Position numbers and translations under genes: made by a program
Assembly (NCBI GenBank): GCA_907165275.2
Contig: OU015655.1
Location: 3,484,501-3,548,500, forward strand
Source: Zygaena filipendulae
Taxonomy: Eukaryota > Arthropoda > Insecta > Lepidoptera > Zygaenidae
DNA: 64,000 nt
Direction of reading: 5' to 3'
The notes under the pieces: model-generated
Told to the model about the DNA's origin: nothing
The model's database searches: none
Seen by the model: the letters and a program-made list of their open reading frames with translations, nothing else
In this document: piece after piece, positions 1 to 12,129 of the stretch
Layout: every line of letters begins with the position of its first letter
How positions within the stretch are numbered: the stretch's first letter is position 1

Positions 1-3000
1 CTTTTGCTGATAAATCAGTCGGATTGTCGACATAAATTTGCGATACGTAATCACAAGGCTCACAATTTTCACTATTTACTGTTTCGTTAGTGTCTATAGA
101 AGAAATACGTTTGTCACTATGACGGATTTTAGACAAATCCGTTGGCATTTCTTTCACAGTTGGTACCTCGGACGTAGTTTTATAAACAGACAAGTTTTGT
201 AAAACCATTGCATGGTTGGTTTTCTTGACTGATAAATCAATTTCTCTGTTCTCATTAGTTTTCACGGATAAGTCTGTTGGCATACTGCATTCGTCCGTTT
301 TCCTAATGGACAAATCTGTTATACTTTCTATAATATTATCATCGACGGATACAGTGGGTATCGGAATGATGCTTCTCTTTTCGAGTAAGATTTGTGGAGG
401 TTTTACGCTCAAATCTACAACATCAACGTCAATGACAGCAGTTGTTTCATTTCTCATTGTTGCGCTTTTTACGCAGCTTTTACTGGATAAGTCTAGTGTT
501 TGAAAATAGTCATAGTTGTATACTTCAGTATTTAGTGAACTGCCAATCATTTTTCCTGATAAGTCTAAGGGTGCTGCCAGAATTGATTTTATTGAAGTAC
601 TTGAATGAGCCGGGGGTATGTTAGTGGTAATATGCCCCAGTATATCAGGGTGAACTTCATTCGATAGTCTTCTTTCAGGAACATGATCCTGACGCAAGTC
701 AGTTGGCTTATTTTGAGCACTGACAGAGTAAACAACTTCTTTTGGTTTGCTTAAATCAATCTGTGTGTTACTTTCGATCATAACTGTATCGAGGAAATTA
801 CTTATCGAAGGGTTTTTTGGTACTTCCTTGCCTAACTGTGTGTTACTTTTGGTCATATTGGAATCAGGAAAATGAATTTTGGGAGCATCTTTCGGTACTT
901 CCTTGTCAAACTGTGTGTTACTTTCAGTCATGATTAAATCTTTGAAATTACTTTTGGATGGTTTTTTCGATAATTCCTTATTGTCAATTTGTGTGTTATT
1001 TTCTATCATAAAAGAATCTGTAATATCAGTATCTGGCAGTTTTTTCGGCACGTCTTTTTTCTCAACCTGTGTGTTACTTTTAGTTCCGATCTGACATGTG
1101 TAATTTGGCTTTGCAGTTTTTTTCAGAATTTCTATTATTTCAATCTGAGCATTACTTTCGGCTATGATTTGTTCAGTTGAACTAGTTTTTAATGGATTTT
1201 TTAGTACATCCTTCTCAATACTTTTCTTACCGGTTTGGTCAGAAAAATTGGTCGTCATTTGCTTCTGTGGCACTTCATCCTTTTCAATTTGTAAGTTGCT
1301 TTTTGTCCCAATATGATCAGAAACATTAACTGCAGATTGTTTTTTCGGTGCGTCATTCTTCTGAATTTGTGGGTTACTTTTTGCACCAATTCGATCAGAA
1401 AAGCTGATCAGCGATTGCTTTTTCAGTACTTCATTCTTTACAATCTGCGGATTTGTTCCAATTTGGTCAGAAAAATTGATTATTGACTGCTTTTTCGATA
1501 CTTCTTTCGTTTCACACGTTGTGTTACTTGGGATTATACTAAGATCAGTAACGTTAGCAGTCGATGGCATTTTAGGCGATTCTTTTTTTTCCTTTTGGAG
1601 ACAAGTTTTTTGAGATTTTGGTTGCGTAACAAGATTCATTTTTATTTGCTTATCATTTGGTTTTTCATCCTCATATTTTCTTTCTATACTCAAACCTAGT
1701 TTTCTTTTATATCCTTCACTTTTATTAAGATTCCCCTTTGTAGTTTGCTGATCTTTTGCGACTTTATCGGACGGTATAACTTTAACCGACTTTATCAGAG
1801 TAATATCAATCTGTGGGGTGATATCGGGTATTTTCTTTGGCACAGCCGTAGTAATGTCTAACTGAACAGTGCTTCTTGTAGACTTTCGCTTAGCAGTCAC
1901 CTTTTCTGCTGGTACCCTCGGGGGAACAGTTGAAAACTTTGGATTTGGCGTTTCAACTACAGACGCCTTTTCTTTGCTCGATTCTTGACGTATAATTACT
2001 TCGGGTGGTTTTTCATTAGTTATAATTGTATCTATGACACTTGGTAAATGAGTGCTGTTTGCAATAGCAACAGAATTCACTTCTGTAACTGAATTAGCAG
2101 TTTTCTGTGGAGTATTTGTGTATAACGGTTCATCGTCACCACACTGAACTGAAATGTGCTCGGTAGAAACAGCTACAGGTACAGGATCAACTAATTTATT
2201 CTTTAACATTGCTATACAATCATTCAAGCCTTTTTTGGGTTTATTAAGTTTATTTTTTTTAAGCTCATTTGAATCACTGGGTAGTTTTTGAAAGTGCAAC
2301 GGTGGTTTATCAAGTCTTGTTACCACAGCTTCATTTTCAAAAAACCGACGCTGTTCCGATTGGACGTGTTGACTTATGTTATTACATTCTTGTTGTACTA
2401 AAAACAGATGATGAAATTGTACTGATTTATCATGCGTTTCTGAGTTAGCAGTTAGTCGTGCTATTGAATGTTTTAACGGTGCGTTCTGAATGGGAGCAAT
2501 AGAATTATTGGAATTGTCATTTGAACCACTAGAGCTTGGTCGTTCACCATCACGATTATTAGACCCTCTTCTGTCTGCACTTTGTCTTGTATTATAAGGT
2601 TCGTCTTGCACATCTATTCTCTGGGTTGTATTATCAATTGACAACTGTTCTGTAGCAACGCCGGAGGCATCAGTAGATTCTTCTACGTTTATAACAGTTT
2701 TGTTTTGATCTTTCATTCGAACAGTTTTCCTCACGGGTCTGTTTAACTTTTTTTGAACACAACTGTTTTTTGAGGTACTTGCATTTGCAATTCGCCTTAG
2801 TTTTGGTTTTAAGATTTTATTATCATCGTCCTTATCTTTAATAAGTTTTTGATTTTGACTATTTTCACTGGTAGCGTCAGTTTGAATAGTATTATTGGTA
2901 ACTCTAGAGCCTCGTAGATTTTTATGAATGAAATCTTCAGACGGACGACGCTTCATCATCAATAATTTATTTCGTTGTTTATCGCGTTTTAATCGAGGTC

Positions 3001-5567
3001 GCAACACAGAGCTCAAAGGGTTGACCGTAACTCGATGCCGCTTAGCCGGCAGGTCTGCCAACATTTTACGAATGGTTTCGGCTGAAAAGGAAATAAATTT
3101 GTATATAAATTTTCTTCTACGTACTATCTAGCCTAATTAATAGTAACTCATTTCATTAATTAGACTTACCGTCGCCAACTTCAGTTCGAATCCTAGGTCG
3201 TTGCCTGGCGTGATTCTTTTGTCGCGACTGTCTGTTCCGTACTACATCCTTTCTTAATTTCTTACGTATTGTATTGTCTGCCAAACGGGTTCGTCGTTTG
3301 CGCACACCGAACGGCCGGGAACGACACTTTCTGCGCACCGCTGGCGTGTCTCCAGCGCAATCTAGCATGTGCTGATGAAGGTCTTCCAAAGTTATGGATT
3401 GCTTGCATTTTGTACACTCTCTTATACCTCTTAACGGTCTCGTCCTGTTACCCATTTGAGTAGGTGGAACGTACAAGTGTTTCAATATATCAGCGTTAAG
3501 TAGAAGTTCCCCAGCTATTTCGTAATGTTGTACTTGAGCATTGGGATGTTGGGTGTTGATGTGCGAGGAGAGGCCGCGTGGATCGCGCGTCTGGGCGCCA
3601 CACGCGCAACACACGTAGCACCTGGGCCGCACCCACTCGCCGCTGAGCACGGCCGGCTGCAGCTCGTAACTAGGCGCAGACGGACTCAGTCCCAACGAAG
3701 TGGGAAAGTCAAGTGCTTCACTACTCTGTGCTGGCTTGTTCGAAAATTTGACTAATTGTGACGATGCCGTCGGTATTTCTCGACTCTCGAGTATCTCTTT
3801 CAACTCCTTACCAATAATATTTAGTTGCTCAGTCTTCTTTTCAACTGGTAAATTGTTATATTTGTTTTCAAATTTACGTCTCATACATAGTTGTGTCCAT
3901 ATATCCAGATTGGATACCAACGTTATTATGCAATTGTTTGTGTGCGAATCGCGTTTGATTTGATCTGGATTCATTAAGCTTCTATCAGCTTCCAGATTGC
4001 CCCATTTCCATTTATGCTTGGGTGCGATGCCGCGAGGCATGTAACCATCGACCACATTCCGAGAGTATTGATCGTGTGCCAACAGTATTGGAAAACCTTC
4101 AGCTGTATTTATTACAACACTATTCTTTAATTTCCTAGTATTTATAATATTCTCCGGGTCAGGGTTAAAATTGAAAGAACCGTCTAAGAATTTAGATAGA
4201 TTTTCTTGGACGTTACTGGCAACTTTTGAATAAAAGCTGGTGTCAAAGCATCTCTCGAACTTCTGTGTGGAATCATCGATAGCTTTGAGTTTAGTAGATT
4301 CCCCAGTTCTCGGTGCGCGATGCACCACGCCCAGCCTGGACAGAATTTGATCAGCATCGGTATTGTGGAATGAAAAGTTGGGAGGAATTCGTTTGTTCCA
4401 TTGAATGTCATCCAGTACTATAACTGCATTCTTCTCTAACATGTTGTTTGTTAGACTTTTACTGGGAGGCAAAATCAAATTCGTTGTTATATTATCTTCA
4501 ATATCAGCTCCGTCCTGAACATTCGATGGCTTTAGTTCGCAAGAAATGACTACGCCGTTGAAGCTATGTCCTGCTTCGAACTCTTTATCAATTTTCTGGA
4601 AATCAATATTTCCGTCTTCTTTGGGTGCTTTTTGTTTCTTTAAACTAGACGACCGTTTTTGTCTCAACTTGTTACGGTACGGCTGTTTTCGTTTTTCACA
4701 AGCGTTAAGTGTATGCTCAGCTAGCAAGGACGAAGAAGAGAACCTAATATGGCAGTCTAGGCAAGCGAAGTACTGACTGGAATGATTGTCGACCATGTGT
4801 CGAATGATTCCGCTGGCATCCGCTTCGGCATGTGTACAGTATATACATCCGATCGTATGGTCGTGTTTGGAGAGCGAGATGTGTACGCGACGAGTGTGCT
4901 TAGACAGCGCTTGTTTAGTCCCGAATTTCTTATCACAATAGGGGCATAGGATTTGCGGAGATGAGAAAGAATCAGACTTGTTAGCGAGATCAAGTGGTTT
5001 GTTTGGTGACGCTTTGGACTGGGTGGTCTTCTTAGCTTTGTCCTGAGCGGTCTTGCAATCGGTCCTTCGTGTGGTCTTAGTTAACTGTGGACTGGGGACG
5101 CTAGACTTTCTAGGCCTTAGTCTGCCATTTAGGCCAAGCAACGGTTCATCATCACCCGTATTCATTTTGATAGGTTCCGGCGACCTGGAACGTATGAAAA
5201 TAAGAAATATATTACAAGTTAAATAACCATAACACCAATATTATAGTTAGTTTACTCAAGGTTAATACTTAATAGTCAGGAACCGCACGCGGCCGTAAAC
5301 TCACTCACCCGCGATAAAGGGAGTCTTCACCGAGGATGAATGAGTTCAAGAGTGCAAAACATAATTATACAAAATTTAAAAATATTATTAAACAAAATTT
5401 TCTATAATTTCTAGAGAACTCACGTAGTTAACAGGAGCGGATGAAGTGATGAGAAGACATCTAAAAAATCATACGATGCAAACGGATCGGACGCAATGAT
5501 GTGCGGACTCTGTCCTACATCATCATGCTTTGAATCTGCCGATGTCAATAAACCATCTGGTGGGTAT
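1..5567 (-). CDS. Large C2H2 zinc-finger protein with a PxDLS motif array; main coding exons, 3' end cut off
   Basis: Three coding exons read in frame on the minus strand: 5567-5424, 5184-3170 and 3081 to beyond base 1. Splice sites are visible: acceptor CAG at 5570, donor GTGAGT at 5423, acceptor CCAG before 5184, donor GTAAGT at 3169, acceptor CAG before 3081. Counting from the Met at 5165, zinc fingers lie at about residues 74-95 (C-x2-C-x12-H-x4-H), 107-128 and 135-156 (C2HC type). Two more C2H2/C2HC-like fingers lie near residues 525-610, followed by a very basic stretch. The exon below 3081 is Ser/Thr/Lys-rich and apparently disordered. It holds about eleven repeats of 25-26 residues (plus coordinates about 740-1580) and then many DLS motifs (1-760). 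At least 1,700 residues are visible. C2H2 proteins with PxDLS usually recruit CtBP, so a nuclear repressor is inferred. The ortholog is not recognised. The Met at 5165 is probably internal, because the reading frame stays open through the whole upstream exon. Confidence 0.88.
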
Positions 5568-5959
5568 CTGTACAGCAAAACAAAAGTTTATATTAGTCTG
5601 TGCACATAAGTGCATTGAAGTAAGAATAACATAAACGAGAACAGTTCAATAAAATAAAGTTTTACAAAAGAAATTTCCATTTCGAACATCGTTATTTCTG
5701 TTTATTGAGACATGCTGGTAAGATCGGAAGCGTTGACTTCTCGTGATGTCTATAAGAAATTTAAAAAGACCTTATAAATAATACAGTATTATAACAAAAC
5801 ATTGCTGTATGGGAAACTGGTGCATCAAGGGATAAAGGAAACACTTTATATGAAGTCAAAATGCAATTTAATAGTTGATAAAAGTTTAGTACACAGTGTT
5901 TCCTGTGAAAGCACAAAGTGGAAAAAAATTCGTTTGATTGCATGTGTATTTTTAACCTA

Positions 5960-6110
5960 GGAACGCTGGCTTTGCCCAGGATGCTACGGCGGCCGGACGG
6001 GCAGCCCCCACCCGCGCCAAGCCACGCGTCCCCCCACCCGTCCGTCCACCCCCACAACACCCCACCCTATCCCGCCGGCTATCTGTGCCACGACCACAAT
6101 CTACCGGACT
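5960..6110. other. GC-rich 150-bp island, possible unassigned exon or repeat
   Basis: A sharply GC-rich block sits in AT-rich flanks inside the large intron of the zinc-finger gene. On the plus strand it follows a possible acceptor (TTTTTAACCTAG) and one frame is rich in Pro and His for about 50 codons. On the minus strand a 65-codon frame is also open. No donor of quality follows on either strand, and the sequence runs into repeat-like DNA and a CA microsatellite. I cannot assign it. Confidence 0.25.
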
Positions 6111-6240
6111 GTTTGTCGCTAGGGATGAAGACTGACATATTTTTTTCAACTGTTCTACGCAATTTCGTCTGCATTACTTTTAGAAATCGTAAATTCCGTG
6201 ATAAAATTATCAGTGTTAATTCTGGGTATATGGTATTTAC

Positions 6241-6352
6241 GAATCTTTCATCTAAATCCGTCCAGTCGTTTCAGCGTGAAGGAGTAACAAACACACACAC
6301 ACACGCACACAAACACACACGCACACACACACACACACACACATACACAAAC
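6241..6352. repeat. Repeat tail with (CA)n microsatellite
   Basis: From 6291 the sequence is an imperfect CA/ACACGC microsatellite of about 60 bases. It follows a segment (CCGTCCAGTCGTTTCAGCGT) typical of the repeated LINE- or Helitron-like ends found in insects. No coding function; the open frame over it is fortuitous. Confidence 0.7.
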
Positions 6353-7678
6353 TTATAATTAACTACAAAAAATTATTCACTAGTGTGATTCGCAATGCTT
6401 TAGCTCAGTATTCTAAATATAGAAATAAAAAAAACTGTATTTGCAAACATTACATGGCATAAAACGCATCAAAAATATATCGCAAGTTAAATGTTCAATT
6501 AAACTAAATAAGTAAGTACATAATATCTATTATTTCAACGGATCAAGTACATTTTATCCACCCAAATTGTTCTAACAATACAGAAAAGACATATGATACA
6601 GTATAGGTATTGTATAATATTTCCTATTAGTAAAAGTACCTAACAGAGAAAATCCCGAAATTTACATGAGTGAAATCATCAGAAAGTGAAGAATAAAATC
6701 CCAACTTCCGAAATGAATGCCTAATAGAATTGTGTCTATCTTTGTTGACAAACCGTCATAACAAGAACTATTAATTTGAAAACACATATTTTTACTATAT
6801 TATTTTTGAGTTAAATCGTGACAAACAAACAAACAATCAAATCTTACCTCTTTATAACATTAGTATAGATGTTAATAAAGTCGCAAACTGTGAAACTGTG
6901 TATCTATTTATTGCCTCGTTCTCGAAGAAAGCTGTGCCACCGATTAATTATGTTTTAGCACAACGGTGTCATATGATCCATATTGTGTTACCCACTTTGT
7001 ACAACTCTAAATAAAATCGGTGGATTGACGATTTTGAAGTCTTTCATACAGATTATATGTATATAGTACGAATACTTATATGAGTATTAAATCAGATTTC
7101 TGATATTCATAGCTTAAATGGCGCAATGTGATTATTTCCAATATTATAATAAGAATATAAACTATAAATGTATGTACAGCACTGTAAAAAAAATTGCCAA
7201 ACATGACACGTTAGGATGCATAATTGGTACACACTTTTTTCACATACAATCGACATATTGATGAATTTTAAACATTTAAAAGCAAAACTAACAACCATAA
7301 AATAACGATAACTTAAGAAAAACATAATTTACATACAAGAAAATCGTAAACAAAAAAAATATTTTTTATTAAAAATTAAAAATTTTGCGAGTATAAACTA
7401 AATGAACAACCATGCACTAAAACAAACGTAAACGACAACAAAGCTCTCATGTTACCACATACTTAAACTGAACGCAACAAGTGAATCAATCGCAGCGCTT
7501 TGTCTACACAAAGTCATTGAGAAGACAACATACAAACCTTTGAAATGCGGTACGCGTTGATTTAATGTAACACATTTTCAATTAATTTCACAAAATAATT
7601 GCGACACTAAATATTTAATCGGAAAATGTAAATACTCGTGAAAATCAACACAAAAAAATTTGCCATATGGAAGACCGT

Positions 7679-7789
7679 TTACTCAAATTCCTCGTAATAA
7701 CTTTCAAAAATCCAAACGATAATTCGCAATAGCAGCACGTAAAGGGCCAACAGAACCAAAATCCTATTTCTCATGATGGAGAGTCTCAT
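7679..7789 (-). CDS. Candidate small ORF: 36-residue single-pass membrane peptide
   Basis: An ATG in good insect context (GAAAATG) opens 36 codons ending in TAA. The peptide has a basic N-terminus, a strongly hydrophobic stretch of about 19 residues (roughly residues 10-28, rich in Leu, Ile and Val) and an acidic, aromatic C-terminus. This is the pattern of a small integral membrane peptide. An AATAAA lies about 310 bases downstream (7370-7365), and a GC-rich stretch that could be a promoter lies upstream (7820-8060). Alternatively it could be an exon of the zinc-finger gene: a weak donor (GA|GTAAAC) spanning the stop codon would splice in phase to the exon at 5567. Not recognised as a known family. 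Confidence 0.3.
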   Translation of the reverse strand: MRLSIMRNRILVLLALYVLLLRIIVWIFESYYEEFE

Positions 7790-8581
7790 TTTCAAACTGT
7801 TTTCTTTTCGAAATTTTTATATTTTCAATCTAAAACAACGTCCGCTCGGGCCGCGAGATGGAAAGTCAATAACGCATTCGCAATGGCAGGTAAAATAAAA
7901 TAATATCTGGGGCTCAATCAGCGTTACTGCAGGAGGTGGAGACTGGAGGCGTGCAAACGCACGCAGACAAGTAACGGATGCACTTACATATGCAGTTGTG
8001 GGGCGGCGCAGAGCGCCCGCCCCCGGGTGTACGCAGGCCCGCACGTGGCGCCTTCTCCTCGCTTTGGCCAATACGCAAATCACAACTAGAAATTACTTCA
8101 CAGCGGGTATGCGTAATCACAGCCAGCTTGATGAAGCCGCGAGCTCATTTCAATCGATAACACCTGAAATTATCAATTTATCTATAAATACAACTCAATT
8201 GCCACATTCTCATCACTTGAGAACGCGAGAGAGACAAATTTTGTCGATTTTTTTTTTTCGCTTATATGGAATTTTTTTTTTGTAATCCACGGACTTTTCC
8301 GTCCGTCCAACGAAGTTATAAAAAAATTGACAGGAAAGTTTTATAGGGCGTAAACGATTTGTTAACAAAGAATTTTCATCCCGGGGTTCCCGAGGAAATA
8401 CTAGAATTCAAGCTCGTGAAACCGAGCCCCGAGGGGCACAGTTACATAGTTTTCAAATAAACAGCGTTTCAGAGCGCGCTGCGAGCCGAGACAACTTTTA
8501 CGGCGCAATCAACCACACCTCCGTTTTTATTTGGTTAGTGGTCTGCGAACGATCGCAAAAAACGTCTCAGGGCGCAACGGG

Positions 8582-8645
8582 CAGCTTTGTAGCGCCTTGT
8601 GGCTACAAAGCTGCCTTGTAGTCTACACAAGGCGCTACAAAGCTG
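8582..8645. repeat. Perfect 20-bp inverted repeat (hairpin)
   Basis: CAGCTTTGTAGCGCCTTGTG (8582-8601) is perfectly reverse-complementary to 8626-8645, leaving a 24-base loop. The loop itself holds a further partial copy (GCTACAAAGCTGC). It lies within intronic or intergenic DNA upstream of the small ORF. Confidence 0.85.
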
Positions 8646-9337
8646 TCCTGCATCTGTTCAGTACTGTTCTTTTGTTAAAAGCCTTCACAACAAAAATCTA
8701 TCCCTAAAAGTAATTACTTTCATTAAAAATGCAAAAACACAGAATCAAAAAGAAGCATGTTAGAACAGCAACGCAGCAAGGAATTTGCGAAAAAATCAAG
8801 GAATAACTATAAAAAAAAAAACATAATATAAAAAGTGCTTTAAGGTATAAGATTGGTATTTTTTTTATTTTTGTATTTCCTTTAGTGTGATGTGTAGAGA
8901 AGTAAACGAATTGAACAATTAATGACGGGAACTTTATTAGGCTTTTGAGACATGTGGCAAGCTTTCAAATATGATCGAATCAATAGGAACCGTGTACGCA
9001 ACACTATTTCAGCTGCAGATGATTAACATACCTAATCAAGCATCATGAACAACTCAATCTAATATATATATATTGTATAAAAATAATAACTTTGACGTTA
9101 TAAGAGTTTTTGAGTATCATACAGATTTTAGTTTTTAGTGTAGGTACGTTTGGAATTAATATCTGTAGAATAACAACCTGAGCGAGCGAAATTTCGCTCG
9201 GTTGCTTCCCTCGAGAAAAATTGCTAGAGCTAGAGCCGTCGATGTTGAGTAGCTAATATGACACCTATCTAAACAAAATAATATATCTACAATTGTATAA
9301 TTTTATCAAAATCGTTAGAAATGTTTGCGGTAATATA

Positions 9338-9551
9338 TATCCTTACTAATATTAAAAATCCGAAAATTAAAAATCCGTTTGTTTGTTTGTTTGTTGTTAC
9401 TTCGAAACTAACGCGGAAGAAACTACATTTGCATACCTATTACCTACCCGTTGTCAAGGGTAGGCACAGAAAAAAATATAGGGTTGTAAGTACTTTTAAC
9501 TCGGAATATCTTCGAAACTAACGCGGGTGAAACCGCGGGGAACAGCTAGCT
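9338..9551 (+). mobile_element. LEP1-like non-autonomous Helitron
   Basis: Begins A|TCCTTACTAATATT and ends with a hairpin (CGCGGGTGAAACCGCG) followed by CAGCTAG|C/T. These are the hallmarks of Helitron ends, inserted between A and T. It is the same family as many other copies in the window; the inner part is divergent. Confidence 0.7.
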
Positions 9552-9555
9552 AGTA

Positions 9556-9844
9556 CTATAATAAAACAGTAGAATCCGCGATTCTGTAAATTGAATACAT
9601 TTAACAAAAATTGACAGTGGGCGATAAAAGAAGAGTAATCAAACACAAAAAAGGGTTATTTAAATTATTTTCTGTCTGTCTCTGTCTCTGAATTATCTGC
9701 TGAACGGATTATCATGCGGTTTTCACAGGAAGATTAAGCTTAGCCTGGAGCTATATATAGGCTTCGTTTCATTTAAATCGAATGTCGGGAAAAAAGTTGT
9801 TATATAAAAACGTTCAAGCGGGTGAAACCGCGGGGCACAGCTAG
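9556..9844 (+). mobile_element. Helitron-like element, GAATCCGCGATTCTG subfamily
   Basis: Contains the subfamily-specific GAATCCGCGATTCTG near the start, CTGAACGGATTATCATGCGG in the middle and the terminal hairpin plus CACAGCTAG|T. Close relatives lie at 17334-17652, 25622-25915 and 39530-39890. Confidence 0.7.
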
Positions 9845-10019
9845 TATCTATTAAACATACACAAACATAGTGTGTCTAAGAATATGTAGTGTAATCACAT
9901 AAACTAAAAAAGAGAAACAGCTTAACAATCAAGCCCCCAGCGATAGAACACAAAGTTTCAATTCAAATTTTTTTTAAACACTAAGTAGTTGTTTCCCGTA
10001 ATTTCGCCCACGTTTCACT

Positions 10020-10140
10020 CCTTTAGAATTCAAATTCAAATAATATACTTTATTACCCTCCAAAAACAGCAAAACTAAGACAAATAAAAAGGCGAGACAG
10101 AGCAAAAGGCGGCCTTATTGCTGGAGGCAATCTTTTCAAG
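10020..10140 (-). mobile_element. 3' tail fragment of a non-LTR retrotransposon
   Basis: AATTCAAATTCAAATAATAT followed by CTTTATTACC and a conserved-looking GC-richer stretch (AGCAAAAGGCGGCCTTATTG) resembles the common short, 5'-truncated lepidopteran LINE tails ending in TTTGAA-type repeats. No coding capacity. Confidence 0.5.
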
Positions 10141-10679
10141 GCAACCTAAAGTGATGAAATGATAAAAAAAAAACTTTCTTACTGGTCGCAGAAAATTTAA
10201 GTGTTTATGCAAAATTTAAAGCTCCTATATACCCAGCGGTTTGGGTTGTGCGTTGTCTGTTTGTCAGTCAGTGTCGTGGGTACTGCTCTATAGATATAGA
10301 TGTACCTATACGCAGTTAGAATGAGGTGCAGAAGCTTTGCGGTTATTTTTTTATTGAGAACTACAAATCAGTTTATCGACTTGAGCGAAACCTCTCGAAT
10401 CACGTTTTGCGAATAAGTTTTTCTCTTTTTTTTAAAGACACAATTTCCTTATGAATAATATGATGAAGACAAACAGAAGTCTTGTTCTATTCCTGAAGCC
10501 ACATGACTTGGTACTAAAGAGTGTGCTTGACAGTTTAATAGAGACTCATGCATAATTCGCAACGGAAACCAGTACTTACATGACGAATAAGGTCACGTGT
10601 TAGGAAAACATTTCTATTTTTGAGTCACAATAACTTTGGATCAATGTATCTGATCAATAATGGGCATGAAGACGGAGTA

Positions 10680-11535
10680 TTAAAACCAAAATTCTATTTA
10701 GTCCGTCAGATAGTAGAAAAATAATACGTACATATATATTTTGCTCTTTCAAATTATTGAAAAAAAAAACTTAGATAAAACGAATTAAAGTTCAGGGGTT
10801 CGGGCCCGTGACGTCATAAGTAAGTTTATACTTGTACCTATTTTTGGATTAGGAAAAGGAATAATAAGTGTCTAATGTTTTATATTAAGAAGAAGAAGAA
10901 AATACATTTATTTCAGCACAACACACAAGAAAATTAATCTACAAGGCGGACTAAAAACTAAAATTTAGTCATTGAATCTACACTAACATATTACATACAC
11001 TATAGAAACTAATAAGCGAATTGTTTAGGAGTCCTTTGCAGGGTCAGAAACCATAAAATTTGATACCTATTAGTAACGTATGTATTATAATTTACATTAC
11101 TATTATGTGTAAATAAACCTAAGTTCCTTTTTAAAAAACTTTCATGCCTAAAAAGAAGTTATTTAAAACCCCTGTCTGGCAAATATTTAATTTATTATTA
11201 TTATTTTTTTTTTTTTAATAATAAGGGAATGTGGACTACTTTTGAAAATCAAAATTCTAATTAGTCCGTCAGTTAGAAAATAAAAAAACAATAGACACGT
11301 ATTTTTTGCTTTTTAAAATTAAAATATACAGAGATAAAGCGCATTAAAGTTTAGGGTGAGGGGGTCGTGACGTCACTAACCGCTAAAACCGCCATACAAA
11401 CTGTCAGAATAGTGACGTCACGCGAAATTTCAACTTAATATATCGCCGTTATTTTTTGATTACGTAAAAAAAGTAAAAATACGTGTACAATATTTTTTAA
11501 TAATCTACAAGACGGACTAAAAAAAAAATTAGTCA
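10680..11535. mobile_element. Two copies of a MITE with TTAGTCCGT/ACGGACTAA ends
   Basis: Copies at about 10680-10975 and 11246-11535 share ATTTAGTCCGTCAG at one end and ACGGACTAAAA at the other. Both have an inner GGGTCGTGACGTCA-type segment. Related copies lie at 18590-18915 and 28773-29038, with a half copy at 45614-45752. The inverted terminal match indicates a DNA-transposon-derived MITE. The flanking and spacer sequence (10975-11246) shows only AT-rich DNA with a short LINE-tail-like stretch near 10900. Confidence 0.65.
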
Positions 11536-12129
11536 ACATGCCCATTAAACATAACGATTGAAATGGAGTATGGACACAAAATATCAAATCTCACCGAATT
11601 CTTTTATACCGATAATTCGATATAAAAGAAACTGTGTAGATACTGAGAGTTGAGAATTGCATTCACTATACAAAATTATAGAGCTCTATTCAATACGGAG
11701 CTGAGTATCAATTGACTAAGTGGACAAGTATCAAACCTATTACATACAGGCTTATCCTGTTGGGTGCTAATGCGAAGCCAGCAGCAGGCAATGCAAGGTG
11801 CTCCATTGGGTTGAAGTAAAAACAACTAACTGTACACTGCCTAACGTTATATTATTTGTACGATATGTAATATTATTAAATTGTACATATTATACGAGAT
11901 GATCGTAACATGATCGTATTATACTTGAAGTTGCTTTTACGAATACTAATAACAATATTTTTTTCTAATACTAATAACAATAAGTAGGTACCTAGTAACG
12001 CAGTACAACAAACACTTCTGGCACTAAACTTATAATGGTGATGTGAGTGGCATAGTGCATAGCTAGACAAAGATTTTGTAGTGTATTATTAATATTATTT
12101 GTGTTCCTGAAAGTACGTCGCACTAATTT

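Noticed and set aside
5103..5165. Met at 5165 as the true start of the zinc-finger protein
   Set aside because: The upstream exon 5424-5567 is open in the same frame through a clean splice junction with no in-frame Met, so translation most likely begins further upstream. Not proven.
5640..5760. Upstream exon of the zinc-finger gene after the acceptor near 5758
   Set aside because: The acceptor is reasonable, but all frames close quickly and no good donor follows; the microexon at 20111-20139 fits better in phase.
6291..6352. CRISPR-like or regulatory repeat
   Set aside because: A simple CA microsatellite, with no unique spacers. No CRISPR array is present anywhere in the window.
5918..6358. 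146-codon plus-strand protein
   Set aside because: The C-terminal third is a translated CA microsatellite and the middle is repeat-like; only the GC-rich block is kept as an unexplained island.
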